Source: Gandjariella thermophila (lineage in GTDB: Bacteria; Actinomycetota; Actinomycetes; Mycobacteriales; Pseudonocardiaceae). From it: a stretch of DNA of 39,544 nucleotides. Position numbers and translations under genes: made by a program. Location: assembly GCF_005405885.1 (NCBI RefSeq), contig NZ_BJFL01000033.1, positions 13,909 through 53,452 on the forward strand, given 5' to 3'. The notes below the pieces were generated by a model, which had not been told where the DNA came from, did no database searches, and worked only from the letters and a program-made list of their open reading frames with translations. Below are positions 31,770 to 39,440 of this stretch, piece by piece; position 1 is the first letter of the stretch; the number at the start of each line of letters is the position of its first letter.

Positions 31770-32717
31770 TCAGCCCACCGCCGTCGCGTCGGAGCGATGG
31801 TGTGTGGCCAGCGGGGCAAGCTCGGGCGTGTAGCGGGCAAGGATCTGGCGCACGCGGTGTTCCGCCAGCGGACCGAGGGCGTCATACGTGGAAACGAACA
31901 GTTCCCGGGCCTCCGCCCGTGGCCATCCTTCGGGCAGCAACTCGTCGGGCAGTTCCGGATCCAGGCCCGGGAAGCTCCGCCACTGGTTCATCACCTCGGT
32001 GCGGGCGACCAACGCCTCGCTCGGCGACACCGTCCCGGCGAGAGTCCGTTCCCGCAGCGCCCGCGTCCGCGCGATGAAGGAGTCGTACTCGGCCCGCAGC
32101 ACGTCGAGGTCCCACGCGTGCTGTGGCAGGCCACCGTCGGGCATCCCGGGCACCGTCGTCGCCCGGAACACGGTGGCCGCGTCGACGCCCAACTCGGCGA
32201 GCCGCTCGGTCGCCTCGGCGGTGTGGTCGCGAGGCGACACCCAGACGCCGTCGTACAGCGGCGCGAAGCCCAGCCACCGCAACTGTTCCCGCAGCAGATG
32301 GCGGGACGCGCGGCTGTGCTCCGGGATGGAGAACGCGACCACGCTCCACATGCCGTCCCAGTCCGGTGTGGACCGTCCGAAGGAGAAGATGCGCCGCGCG
32401 CCGTCGTCCAGGATCGCGGCCGCGCGGTCGCTCAGCCGGTGGAACGTCCGCCGCCCCTGCTTCGAGGTGACCAGCAGGCCGTTGCGCACCAGCCGGCTCA
32501 ACGCGGCCCGCGCCGCCGCGTCGCTCACCCCGAACTCGGCGAGCAGGGTGACGATGCCGGCCGACGGCAGCGATTCGGTGCGCCGCCACCAGTAGTCGCC
32601 GAGCAGGGTCAGCAGCAGCCGAGGTGGCCGGCGGGCCGAGGCACCACTGGCCAGCGCCGGGGCGTCCCGCCCTTGGAGGTTGACCTCGTCCTCGGTCACC
32701 GACAGGTCGACAGTCAC
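31770..32717 (-). CDS. PaaX family transcriptional regulator
   Basis: This is a 315-residue regulator. Residues about 28-95 form the PaaX winged helix (PRLLLTLLGDYWW, LLAEFGVSDAAARAALSRLVRNG, then a wing with KQGRRTFHRLS). WDGMWSVVAFSIPEHSRASRH and LRWLGFAPLYDGVWVSP follow, the family's middle region. FPGLDPELPDELLPEGWP is its carboxy-terminal signature. GTG 32717 is chosen because sequence upstream is Cys/Arg-rich and unlike the family. PaaX proteins sense aryl-CoA thioesters such as phenylacetyl-CoA. No paa genes lie here, so its target is elsewhere or is the nearby monooxygenase. Confidence 0.85.
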   Translation of the reverse strand: MTVDLSVTEDEVNLQGRDAPALASGASARRPPRLLLTLLGDYWWRRTESLPSAGIVTLLAEFGVSDAAARAALSRLVRNGLLVTSKQGRRTFHRLSDRAAAILDDGARRIFSFGRSTPDWDGMWSVVAFSIPEHSRASRHLLREQLRWLGFAPLYDGVWVSPRDHTAEATERLAELGVDAATVFRATTVPGMPDGGLPQHAWDLDVLRAEYDSFIARTRALRERTLAGTVSPSEALVARTEVMNQWRSFPGLDPELPDELLPEGWPRAEARELFVSTYDALGPLAEHRVRQILARYTPELAPLATHHRSDATAVG

Positions 32718-32883
32718 GCATTGAGGGTACGTCGCGGTGCCGTGCGGTCCCCGGCCCGCGCGGCAACATATGACATCTCCGGTTACACGCGTGCACCGAC
32801 TCGTCAGAACAGTCGCCCGGGCGGCGCGGGGAGCGGGCCGCGAGGCCGGTTCCACCCGGCGAAAGCAGGCCGGGCCAATGATC

Positions 32884-34041
32884 TCACGAGCGGTGGACCA
32901 GCAGCGGCACGAGTTGCTCGTCCGCGGTGAGCGAGCCGTGCTGGCCGAGCATCCGGGTCAGGATCGGCTCGACGGCGGACCGGACGATTCCGGTACGGCC
33001 CCGGCAGGCGACCACGAGGTCGCCGATGCGCTGCCGGGCGTGGTCGGCGACCTCCGGGCCGAACCAGCCGGCGTCGACGGCCTCGTCGCGGGTGAGCACC
33101 CAGGCGCGGTCGCCGAGCACGTCCCGCCAGGCGGCGTGCACGTCGGCGGTGGCGCCCGGTTCGGCGTAGACGTGCCGCACCCGTACCTCGCCGCCCACCA
33201 ACCGGACGCCCTCGGTCAGCGCCGGCTCGGTGTCGACGTCGACGCGGTTCTCCTCGGGCACGGTGACCATGCCGTGGTCGGCGACCACCACCAGGGCGGC
33301 GTCCGCGGGCAGTGCCTCGGCGATGGTGGCGGCCAGCCGGTCGATGTGCTCCAGTTGCAGCCGCCAGGCCAGCGATCCCGGGCCGTAGACGTGCCCGAGC
33401 AGGTCGAGATCGCCGTGGTAGGCGTAGCAGAGCCGGCGCCCGTCCGCGTCGAGTGCCGCGGCCGCGGCCACCGCCAGGTCGCCCAGCGCGAAGACCCCGC
33501 TGGTCTCCCCGCCGCGGAGCGCCGCCCGGGTGAGGCCGCTGCCCTGGAACTGGTGGGGCACCGCGAGCCGCACGCGCACGCCGTCCGCGGCGGCCCGCTC
33601 CAGCGCGGTCGGTGCCGGTTGGGCGTTCTCCGGCACGAACTTCTCCCGCAGGTCCACCTTCTTGCCCTGACCGTGCGTGGTCCAACCGAGGACGTCCAGC
33701 AGGTCGCCGTCCGGGGTGCGGAACGTGTAGCCGACGATGCCGTGCGCGCCGGTGGGCGAGCCCGTGCCGATCGCGGTAACGCTGGTCGCGGTGGTGGCCG
33801 GGAACCCGGCGGTGATCGGCTCGCGGCCCTCGGCCAGCTCGGCCAGGAATGGGGCGTGCGCGGCGTGCTCGCGCAGCAGCCGCCAGCCCAGCCCGTCGAC
33901 GAGCAGGACACAGGCCGCGCGCAGCGGGGCCAGCCCGAGCGGGTTGCGCCCACCGGGTACGCCGAGGGCGGCGAGTACGGAGGGCAGCACGTCGGCGAGC
34001 GCGCCGTCGCCGTAGCGGGGCACCAGTGGCGTGTCCGTCAC
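32884..34041 (-). CDS. Alkaline phosphatase superfamily protein (nucleotide pyrophosphatase-like)
   Basis: This is a 385-residue phosphodiesterase or phosphatase of the metal-dependent alkaline phosphatase superfamily. VLLVDGLGW supplies the first metal-binding Asp. GFPATTATSVTAIGTG contains the Thr nucleophile, and GAHGIVGYTF follows as in nucleotide pyrophosphatase/PglZ-like members. HGDLDLLGHVYGPGS and VVADHGMVTV hold the remaining Asp and His ligands. No signal peptide is seen, so it is probably cytoplasmic. ATG 34041 follows a short spacer from the VOC gene. The substrate is unknown. Confidence 0.87.
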   Translation of the reverse strand: MTDTPLVPRYGDGALADVLPSVLAALGVPGGRNPLGLAPLRAACVLLVDGLGWRLLREHAAHAPFLAELAEGREPITAGFPATTATSVTAIGTGSPTGAHGIVGYTFRTPDGDLLDVLGWTTHGQGKKVDLREKFVPENAQPAPTALERAAADGVRVRLAVPHQFQGSGLTRAALRGGETSGVFALGDLAVAAAAALDADGRRLCYAYHGDLDLLGHVYGPGSLAWRLQLEHIDRLAATIAEALPADAALVVVADHGMVTVPEENRVDVDTEPALTEGVRLVGGEVRVRHVYAEPGATADVHAAWRDVLGDRAWVLTRDEAVDAGWFGPEVADHARQRIGDLVVACRGRTGIVRSAVEPILTRMLGQHGSLTADEQLVPLLVHRS

Positions 34042-34098
34042 GCCGCGAACGTAGGCGCGGCCCGATCCGCGGTCAACGCGGCGGCTCGGTCCGCGCGC

Positions 34099-34620
34099 TC
34101 ACCTGTCGAGCAGGGGCCGGCCCTCGAAGCGGCCGAGTTCCTCGCGGTAGAACTCGATGCCGACGCCGTTCGGGTCGCGGATGTAGAGGCTGTTCTCCAC
34201 GCCGCGGTCCGGGCCGAGGTACTCGATCCCCTCGGCGTCCAGCTTGGCTTTGATCTCCGCGAAGTGCTCTGCGGAGGTGGACAGCGCGATGTGCTGCACC
34301 GCGCCGATGGTTTCCATGAAGTCGGGGTGGTCGTGCCCGGGGAAGTCGAAGAACCCGAGCAGGTTGCCGTTGCCGATGTCGAAGAAGAAGTGGCTGGAGC
34401 CCGCGTAGTCCCGGTTCTCCACCAGTTCCACCAGCGGGAAGCCGAGAAACTCCTGGTAGAACCGGATGGTCCGCTCGACGTCCCGGCAGATCAGCGCGAT
34501 GTGGTGGACGCCCCGCACCGGCGTGGCCGGCCGCGACTCGGCCGGTCGCAGGTACTCCGCGCGCAGTTCCTCACGCCGGGCACGGACCCGCTCCAGCTCG
34601 GCTCCCCGTGGTTGCGGCAT
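34099..34620 (-). CDS. VOC family (glyoxalase/dioxygenase fold) protein
   Basis: This is a 173-residue vicinal-oxygen-chelate protein. After a charged helix (LERVRARREELRAEYL), the two beta-alpha-beta modules appear: VHHIALICRDVERTIRFYQEFLG begins the first (shown in part), and VQHIALST the second. IEFYREE at the end supplies a metal-binding Glu. The His residues of the two modules and this Glu fit a mononuclear metal site. ATG 34620 follows GAGGAGG, a strong ribosome site. It lies 30 bp after the methyltransferase gene on the same strand and may be the last gene of that operon. Confidence 0.87.
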   Translation of the reverse strand: MPQPRGAELERVRARREELRAEYLRPAESRPATPVRGVHHIALICRDVERTIRFYQEFLGFPLVELVENRDYAGSSHFFFDIGNGNLLGFFDFPGHDHPDFMETIGAVQHIALSTSAEHFAEIKAKLDAEGIEYLGPDRGVENSLYIRDPNGVGIEFYREELGRFEGRPLLDR

Positions 34621-34650
34621 CGGGCACCTCCTCGTGGATGGACTACCCAC

Positions 34651-35493
34651 TCACGCGGCTGACTCCTCATCGGCAGGTCGGCGACCCCAGGCGTAGATGG
34701 TGACCTGAGGGATGTCCACGAAGGCCGGATCGTCCAGCAGAGCGAAGAAGCCGTCCAGGTCCGCCTGGTCGATCAGGCCGTCCTCCACCATGGCCGGGCC
34801 GGCCTGGCTGATCAGCGGCCGCCACCGGTCCCTGGCGCCGTTGCCCATGCAGGCGAGGTTGCCGGTGAAACCGACCTCGGTGAGGCCGCTGCGAGCCAGC
34901 ACCGCGGGCAGGCCGCGCGCCCAGGTCAGATCGGCCCCGTGCGCGGCGTACTTGCGCTGGTAGGCGGCCATGAGCCGGCGGACGAGAGGGAACGGCGAGG
35001 TCTCCGGGGCGAGCTGGTAGGGGTCCGCGACGACCAGCCAGCCGCCGGGCTTGAGCCAGCCGGCCGCCCTGGCGATCACCTCGTCCCGGCCGGGCAGGTG
35101 GCAGAACAGGTAGCGGGCGTGGATCAGGTCGAAGCTGCCGGGCCGGTAACCGCGGTCGGTGATGTCGGCCTGCTGGACCTCCAGGTTCGGTGCCCGGTCC
35201 GGGGCCAGGTACCGGGTGTCCACGTCGACGGCCACCACCCGCCCGCCCGGACACTGCCCGGCCAGCCAGTAGGCGACGGACCCGGCGCCAGCGCCGAGTT
35301 CCAGGCAGTCCCAGGACTCGGTGATCCCGAGGTCACGGAGTATCCCGGTGGTGTACGCGTCCACGCTCCGCTGGATGGACGCCAGCCGCTCCCGCTCCCC
35401 CGGCGAGTCCTTGCTCAACATGCTGGTCTGGTACGTGCTGGTCGCCCTGGTGCCGTCGGCCACCGCGCTGCTCCCCCTGTCGTTTCTCGGCAT
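34651..35493 (-). CDS. SAM-dependent methyltransferase
   Basis: This is a 280-residue class I methyltransferase. LELGAGAGSVAYWLA is motif I for SAM binding, VVAVDVDTRYL binds the ribose, then LEVQQADITD, FDLIHARYLFCHL and WLKPGGWLVVADPY follow in the family order. ATG 35493 gives a 161-bp overlap with the DUF6545 gene upstream; ATG 35421 would shorten the product by 24 residues but has no ribosome site. The frame of the overlap reads well here and poorly in the upstream gene. The substrate is unknown. Its place behind a sensing cassette suggests that it modifies a small molecule. Confidence 0.85.
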   Translation of the reverse strand: MPRNDRGSSAVADGTRATSTYQTSMLSKDSPGERERLASIQRSVDAYTTGILRDLGITESWDCLELGAGAGSVAYWLAGQCPGGRVVAVDVDTRYLAPDRAPNLEVQQADITDRGYRPGSFDLIHARYLFCHLPGRDEVIARAAGWLKPGGWLVVADPYQLAPETSPFPLVRRLMAAYQRKYAAHGADLTWARGLPAVLARSGLTEVGFTGNLACMGNGARDRWRPLISQAGPAMVEDGLIDQADLDGFFALLDDPAFVDIPQVTIYAWGRRPADEESAA

Positions 35494-36649
35494 TCTGTTC
35501 GCTCGGGTCGAAGGACGCCACCGCCGCGCCACCGCGGGCACGCACCACGGCCAGCAGGAACGCGATCTCCGCGGGCAGGTCGTCACCCTGCGGGGCGGTA
35601 CGCGGGTGCGGACCGGGCCGGGTGTCCTCGCCAGCCGCTCTGGCCCGGCTGGCGAACTGCAGCCAGCAGGCGGTGACGGCGGCTTCGATCTCGCCCTCCG
35701 GCACGCCGTGCGCGGCGACATGGGCGCGGGCCCGCTCGACGGTTTCGGTGTCCACGTGGTCGGCGAGGATCAGGATGGCGTCCCGGATCTCGATCACCCG
35801 CCGGTACAGCCGAAGGTAGGTGGTGCGCGGACCGCCGAACAGGTCACGGACCCGGACACCCGGCGGGCTCAGCGCGACGTGCGGAACGGTGCGCACCAGG
35901 TCCCGCCACAGCGGCCACAGCCGCCACAGGGCGGCCATGTTGCCGGTCCACCGGCGGGCCTCCAGGACCAGCGGCAGCGAGGCGCCTGCCGTGGTCAGCC
36001 ACGCGGTGACACCGATGTTGAGCGGGAACAGCGCGCCCAGCCAGGCCGGGCGGGCCAGCAGGAAGCCGAGCACCACGGTCCAGAACGCCGCCGAGGAGGT
36101 GAAGCCGGCGGCGAGCAGCGCCAGGCCGGCGCGCAGCGGCCGGTCCTCCCTCGCCCGGTACGCGTACCGTCCACACAGGACGGCGCACGGGATGACCGCG
36201 ACCAGGTGCGCGGCGATCAGCAACCACCAGAACGGGCTGTACCACGGCACGAACCGCGAGGTGACACAGCCGGAGTGCGGCGCGACGGTGAAGTTGAGGG
36301 TGACCAGCGCGGCGATCGTGGCGGCCATCAACCCGTAGACCGTCCACGGGCGACGGTCCGCGGTGGCGGCCAGCACGAAGTCCAGGATGAGCGCGGCGCT
36401 GAACACACCCCACGCGTTCATGAACAGGCCGCAGCTCTGCGCGAACACCAGGTTCCGGTTGATCAGCGCGGTGACCGGGTCCAGGTACACCGTGATCGAG
36501 CCGGCCAGACCGATCACCGCGAACAGCAGCATGCGCTGCTGCCGGGACCGCAGCGCGCCGGGCAGCCGCAGGAAGATGACCACCCACATCGCCGCCGCGC
36601 CGGACAACTCCACCTGGGTGCCGGCGTGGTAAAGGGACGCGATGTTCAC
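35333..36649 (-). CDS. DUF6545 / MAB_1171c-type seven-helix membrane protein
   Basis: This is a 438-residue protein. Seven hydrophobic segments fill residues about 15-235 (for example AAAMWVVIFLRLPGAL, FAVIGLAGSITVYL, WWLLIAAHLVAVIPCAVL). A cytoplasmic region follows with LRLYRRVIEIRDAILIL and ERARAHVAAHGVPEGEIEAAV, the conserved tail of the family found beside ImmA/IrrE and XRE genes in actinobacteria. The last 60 residues are low in complexity and overlap the methyltransferase gene. GTG 36649 lies four bases after the ImmA stop. It is possibly the membrane sensor of the operon. No activity is known to me. Confidence 0.8.
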   Translation of the reverse strand: MNIASLYHAGTQVELSGAAAMWVVIFLRLPGALRSRQQRMLLFAVIGLAGSITVYLDPVTALINRNLVFAQSCGLFMNAWGVFSAALILDFVLAATADRRPWTVYGLMAATIAALVTLNFTVAPHSGCVTSRFVPWYSPFWWLLIAAHLVAVIPCAVLCGRYAYRAREDRPLRAGLALLAAGFTSSAAFWTVVLGFLLARPAWLGALFPLNIGVTAWLTTAGASLPLVLEARRWTGNMAALWRLWPLWRDLVRTVPHVALSPPGVRVRDLFGGPRTTYLRLYRRVIEIRDAILILADHVDTETVERARAHVAAHGVPEGEIEAAVTACWLQFASRARAAGEDTRPGPHPRTAPQGDDLPAEIAFLLAVVRARGGAAVASFDPSEQNAEKRQGEQRGGRRHQGDQHVPDQHVEQGLAGGAGAAGVHPAERGRVHHRDTP

Positions 36650-36653
36650 GCCG

Positions 36654-37220
36654 CTACTCCCGGATTCCGAGGGCGATCTCGAGTTCCCCGCGCACGCCGG
36701 CCGACGGCGGTGGCGCGAGCGCCGCCGCCGCGGTGCGGATGAGGCTGGCCACGAGTTCGGCCTCCTGCTCCTGCTCGCTGGTGTAGTTGGTGCGCCCCAG
36801 GATCCGGCTGATCAGCGCCGGGCTGAGGTCCGGAAGCAGCTGGCGGATCGTGCCGTGCTCGTCGGAGTGGCCGGCCTCGTGCTCGCAGAGCATGTGGCCG
36901 ATCTCGTGCAGCACGATGTGTTCCCGGTGGAACGAGGAGGTGTTCTCCTCGACGAAGATCTCGTCACGGGTGGCGGTGCCGATCCACAGGCCGCAGGCGC
37001 TGCCGGCGGCCCCGGCGGGCAGCACGCGTAGCTCGATCGGCCGGCCGCGGCGCTCGGCGAGTTCGGCGACCAGGGCCTCCACCGTGAAAGGCCGCGGTAA
37101 GCGAAGCCCGTTGACCAGCGCCCGGCATCTCCTCCGGACCTGCCGTGTGGTCATGTCCTCGCCGTCATCCCCCGTCCCGCAGCGGTGGAACGCGTGCCGA
37201 GCAGTATGCCGGATGGTCAA
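36654..37220 (-). CDS. ImmA/IrrE family metallo-endopeptidase
   Basis: This is a 188-residue zinc peptidase if it starts at the TTG overlapping the XRE stop (TTGA at 37217-37220). An ATG at 37154 would give 166 residues. HEIGH at 105-109 (long form) is the zinc-binding HExxH, preceded by HREHIVL, and EQEQEAELVASLI supplies the third ligand as the usual ExEA helix. Family members cut a cognate XRE repressor to relieve repression. Here the XRE protein is encoded immediately upstream and translated in coupling, so it is the obvious target. Confidence 0.88.
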   Translation of the reverse strand: MTIRHTARHAFHRCGTGDDGEDMTTRQVRRRCRALVNGLRLPRPFTVEALVAELAERRGRPIELRVLPAGAAGSACGLWIGTATRDEIFVEENTSSFHREHIVLHEIGHMLCEHEAGHSDEHGTIRQLLPDLSPALISRILGRTNYTSEQEQEAELVASLIRTAAAALAPPPSAGVRGELEIALGIRE

Positions 37221-37684
37221 CCGTCCGATCCCGGCCGCTCACGCTCGCCCTCCAGCGGAGGCAGCTTCTCGATCTTCCGCGCCTGGCTGAGCATGGTCAG
37301 GATCGAGTCCAGCGTCTCGTCCGACAGCCCCTCGGCTCGCAGCGCGATCGAGCGCACCTTCTGGTTGCGCAGCGCGAGAGCGAGTTCGAGCTGGCTGTCC
37401 ACCCGGGCCGCGACCTCGTCGTTGAGAAAGTACTCCCTGGGCACCCCGAAGAACTCCGCCAACGTGGTCAACGTGCTCTGCGTGAGGTTGTGCTTCTTGC
37501 CGGTCGCCAGCTCCCAGAGGTACGTGCTGGAGATGGCCGACCCGGTGGTCTCGCGGATCTTCTGCGCCAGCTTGGCGAACCCCGGGCGGGTGCGCTCGTC
37601 CGGGTACAGCGTGGCGATCAGGTGGTTGATCTTTCGCGCGAGCTGGCCCTCCGCTGGGCGGTGCGCGCGCTGACCGAGATCCAT
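37217..37684 (-). CDS. XRE family repressor paired with ImmA
   Basis: This is a 155-residue protein. The helix-turn-helix spans about residues 18-85 (ARKINHLIATLYPDERTRPG, FAKLAQKIRETTGSAISSTYLW, LTTLAEFFGVPREYF). The rest is helical (LELALALRNQKVRSIALRA, LDSILTMLSQARKIEKL) and could be the dimerisation and cleavage region. ATG 37684 is preceded by AAGGAA seven bases upstream; longer starts run into the promoter. Repeated CCATGGCGG half-sites cover the promoter, and one overlaps this start codon, which points to autoregulation. The four genes 37684 to 34651 form one operon. Confidence 0.88.
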   Translation of the reverse strand: MDLGQRAHRPAEGQLARKINHLIATLYPDERTRPGFAKLAQKIRETTGSAISSTYLWELATGKKHNLTQSTLTTLAEFFGVPREYFLNDEVAARVDSQLELALALRNQKVRSIALRAEGLSDETLDSILTMLSQARKIEKLPPLEGERERPGSDG

Positions 37685-37788
37685 GGCGGGTTTCCTTGGG
37701 GTCGACAGGCGGTCCGGAACACGGTTCCGTCCGCCATGGCGAACCATGGCGGTCGCCCAATTGTCAATGAGTTCGCCATAGTTGACAA
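37681..37788 (-). promoter_or_regulatory. Promoter and operator array of the XRE-ImmA operon
   Basis: On the minus strand TTGTCA (37788-37783), 17 bases, then GACAAT (37765-37760) fit a housekeeping promoter. Just downstream, CCGCCATGG (37731-37739) and CCATGGCGG (37744-37752) form a perfect 9-bp inverted repeat with spacer CGAA. The same 9-mer occurs at 37681-37689 over the start codon. A partial half-site (CGCCATA, 37774-37780) lies inside the promoter spacer. TTGTCAA/TTGACAA also form an inverted repeat around it. Confidence 0.7.
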
Positions 37789-37807
37789 GCACCGCCAGCA
37801 GGAGCTT

Positions 37808-37975
37808 ATGATGATGGTGCGAGATCGTCCGCTTCAGCGGACAACCGGGTCTGAGGGTACCTGGGGGCTACTCAGCACCGGGGAACTCCGTCGGCGGGGG
37901 CCTCGTACCTGGGCGAACGTCCAGGTCGAGGTCCCCGCCGACGGTTCCGGGACGGCTCAGCCGGGCTGCGCCTGA
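37808..37975 (+). CDS. Possible small divergent gene (55 aa)
   Basis: ATG 37808 follows GGAGCTT, a usable ribosome site, and the frame is open to TGA 37973-37975, ending 19 bases inside the 3' end of the converging transglycosylase gene. The product is polar (VRDRPLQRTTGSEGTWGLL) with no motif. TTGACA at 37782-37787 could serve as a -35 element, but the matching TATGAT overlaps the start codon. A perfect GTCCGCT-TC-AGCGGAC hairpin lies at 37827-37842, inside the frame. A real gene is possible but unproven. Confidence 0.25.
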   Translation: MMMVRDRPLQRTTGSEGTWGLLSTGELRRRGPRTWANVQVEVPADGSGTAQPGCA

Positions 37976-39165
37976 CCGGTCCCCAGCAGGCCGCTTGCCC
38001 CGCTTTCCGCCGGCTTACCGGTGTTGGGCGGCGGCGCGCCGGTCCCGGTGGTGGCCGCCGGGCTTCCGCCGATCCGCAGTGGACCAACGGTGAGCAGGTA
38101 GTCGTGGCACTGCGCGTCGGTGCGCAGGCCCAGCTTCACCGGGTCCAGGCCGAGCGCCCGCAGGTCGGCCAGGCACCGCGGGTCCAGCGGCGCCGGCCCC
38201 GGCGGCGGGTTGCCGCCGGGCCGGTCGCCGCCCGAGCCCCGCGGTGGCGGCCGGTTGTCGCCGGCCGGAGGCGGCGGGGGCGCCGCTTCGGCGGCCGGGG
38301 CCGGGCCGGGCGGCGCCGCGGGGCGCCCGTCGGCGGCCGCGACGGCCAGCGTGCCCACCGGGGCCACCGCGATCCCGGCCGCGTACAGCCGCATCCACAG
38401 CAGCACGGCCTGCACGTAGGCGGCCGACGGGTTGTACCGGTAGGCGGCCGCGGCGAGTTGACCCGGGTCGTTCAGGTCGGGCCCGCCGTCGCACAGGTAG
38501 CGCGCGGCCGACATCGCCGCGTCGAACACGTTGTTCGGGTCGGCCACCCCGTCGCCGCTGCCGTCCGCGCCGAACCGCCGCCAGGCGCCCGGGATGAACT
38601 GCATCGGCCCGACCGCCCGGTCCCACACCCGGTCGCCGTCCAGCGCGCCGCCGTCGGTGTCCGGGACCGCCGCGAACCCGTTGCCGCCGTCCAGCCGCGG
38701 ACCGAGGATCGGCGTCAGCGTGCGGCCGGACGCGTCGACCCGACCGCCCCCGGCGTGGTTGCTCTCCACCCGGCCGATCCCGGCGAGCATCCACCAGCGC
38801 AGGTGGCAGCGCGGCTGGAGAAACGACTCCGCGCGGTCCGCCGACTGGTAGGCGGCCAGCACCGGGGCCGGAATGCCGCTCGCCGAGCCGGCGGCGATCG
38901 GGCTGGTCGGGGCGCCAGGCTGGGCCGGATCCGGAGGCTGGGGCAGCGGGTACGGCCCGCGCGGATCGGGCGCGGCGGCCCGAACCTCCGGGGCGCGCGG
39001 GTCCGGATCGCCGGCCGCGGCGAGGCCGGCCCTCGTGCCGCTCTGCGCCGGTAACAGCGGGACGGTGGACACCAGCACCGCGCCGACCGCGGCCGCGCGA
39101 GCGCCGGAACGCCAGCGTCTCGCCCGCCTTGCCCGCCTCGTCTTCTCCGACCGCCGGATTTCCAC
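37957..39165 (-). CDS. Secreted lytic transglycosylase with Pro-rich C-terminal region
   Basis: This is a 402-residue exported murein hydrolase. A basic start (RRSEKTRRARRARRWRSG) and hydrophobic helix (residues about 22-40) form a signal or anchor, then a Pro-rich spacer. The transglycosylase domain covers about residues 95-265: WWMLAGIGRVESNHAGG carries catalytic Glu134, then AVGPMQFIPGAWRRFG, DPNNVFDAAMSAARYLC and AAYRYNPSAAYVQAVL. From about 280 the chain is Ala/Pro/Gly-rich, followed by a short conserved-looking end (DPRCLADLRALGLDP, AQCHDYLL). GTG 39165 follows GGAGGTGAC. It acts on cell-wall glycan outside the membrane. Confidence 0.88.
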   Translation of the reverse strand: MEIRRSEKTRRARRARRWRSGARAAAVGAVLVSTVPLLPAQSGTRAGLAAAGDPDPRAPEVRAAAPDPRGPYPLPQPPDPAQPGAPTSPIAAGSASGIPAPVLAAYQSADRAESFLQPRCHLRWWMLAGIGRVESNHAGGGRVDASGRTLTPILGPRLDGGNGFAAVPDTDGGALDGDRVWDRAVGPMQFIPGAWRRFGADGSGDGVADPNNVFDAAMSAARYLCDGGPDLNDPGQLAAAAYRYNPSAAYVQAVLLWMRLYAAGIAVAPVGTLAVAAADGRPAAPPGPAPAAEAAPPPPPAGDNRPPPRGSGGDRPGGNPPPGPAPLDPRCLADLRALGLDPVKLGLRTDAQCHDYLLTVGPLRIGGSPAATTGTGAPPPNTGKPAESGASGLLGTGQAQPG

Positions 39166-39440
39166 GTCACCTCCACGATCGCGGTTTCCCCGTGTCCGCT
39201 GAGGACAACGGGTGTACGGCAGGCTCAACGACCGGACCCCGCATCCAGTGGCGGGGTGTTTGCCGCTTTCCGTCAGCGGGCCGACCGTCGCGGTGTTCAC
39301 CTCGGCGGGAGGTAAGGCGGAGCGCAGGTACTTCCGCGCACCGGAATAACGGTGATCAAACGGAAGAATTGGCCAGCGTCGCATCCGCCGGCCCATAGCA
39401 GAATGTTCGCCGCATCATCTCAGAGCGTTATTCAGAGCCC
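39166..39440. other. Intergenic region, nothing recognised
   Basis: These 275 bases between the transglycosylase start and the transposase stop contain no credible frame on either strand. They should hold the transglycosylase promoter and the terminal inverted repeat of the insertion sequence. The stretch GAGCGTTATTCAGAGCCC at about 39423-39440 could be that repeat, but its partner lies outside the window. Confidence 0.4.
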
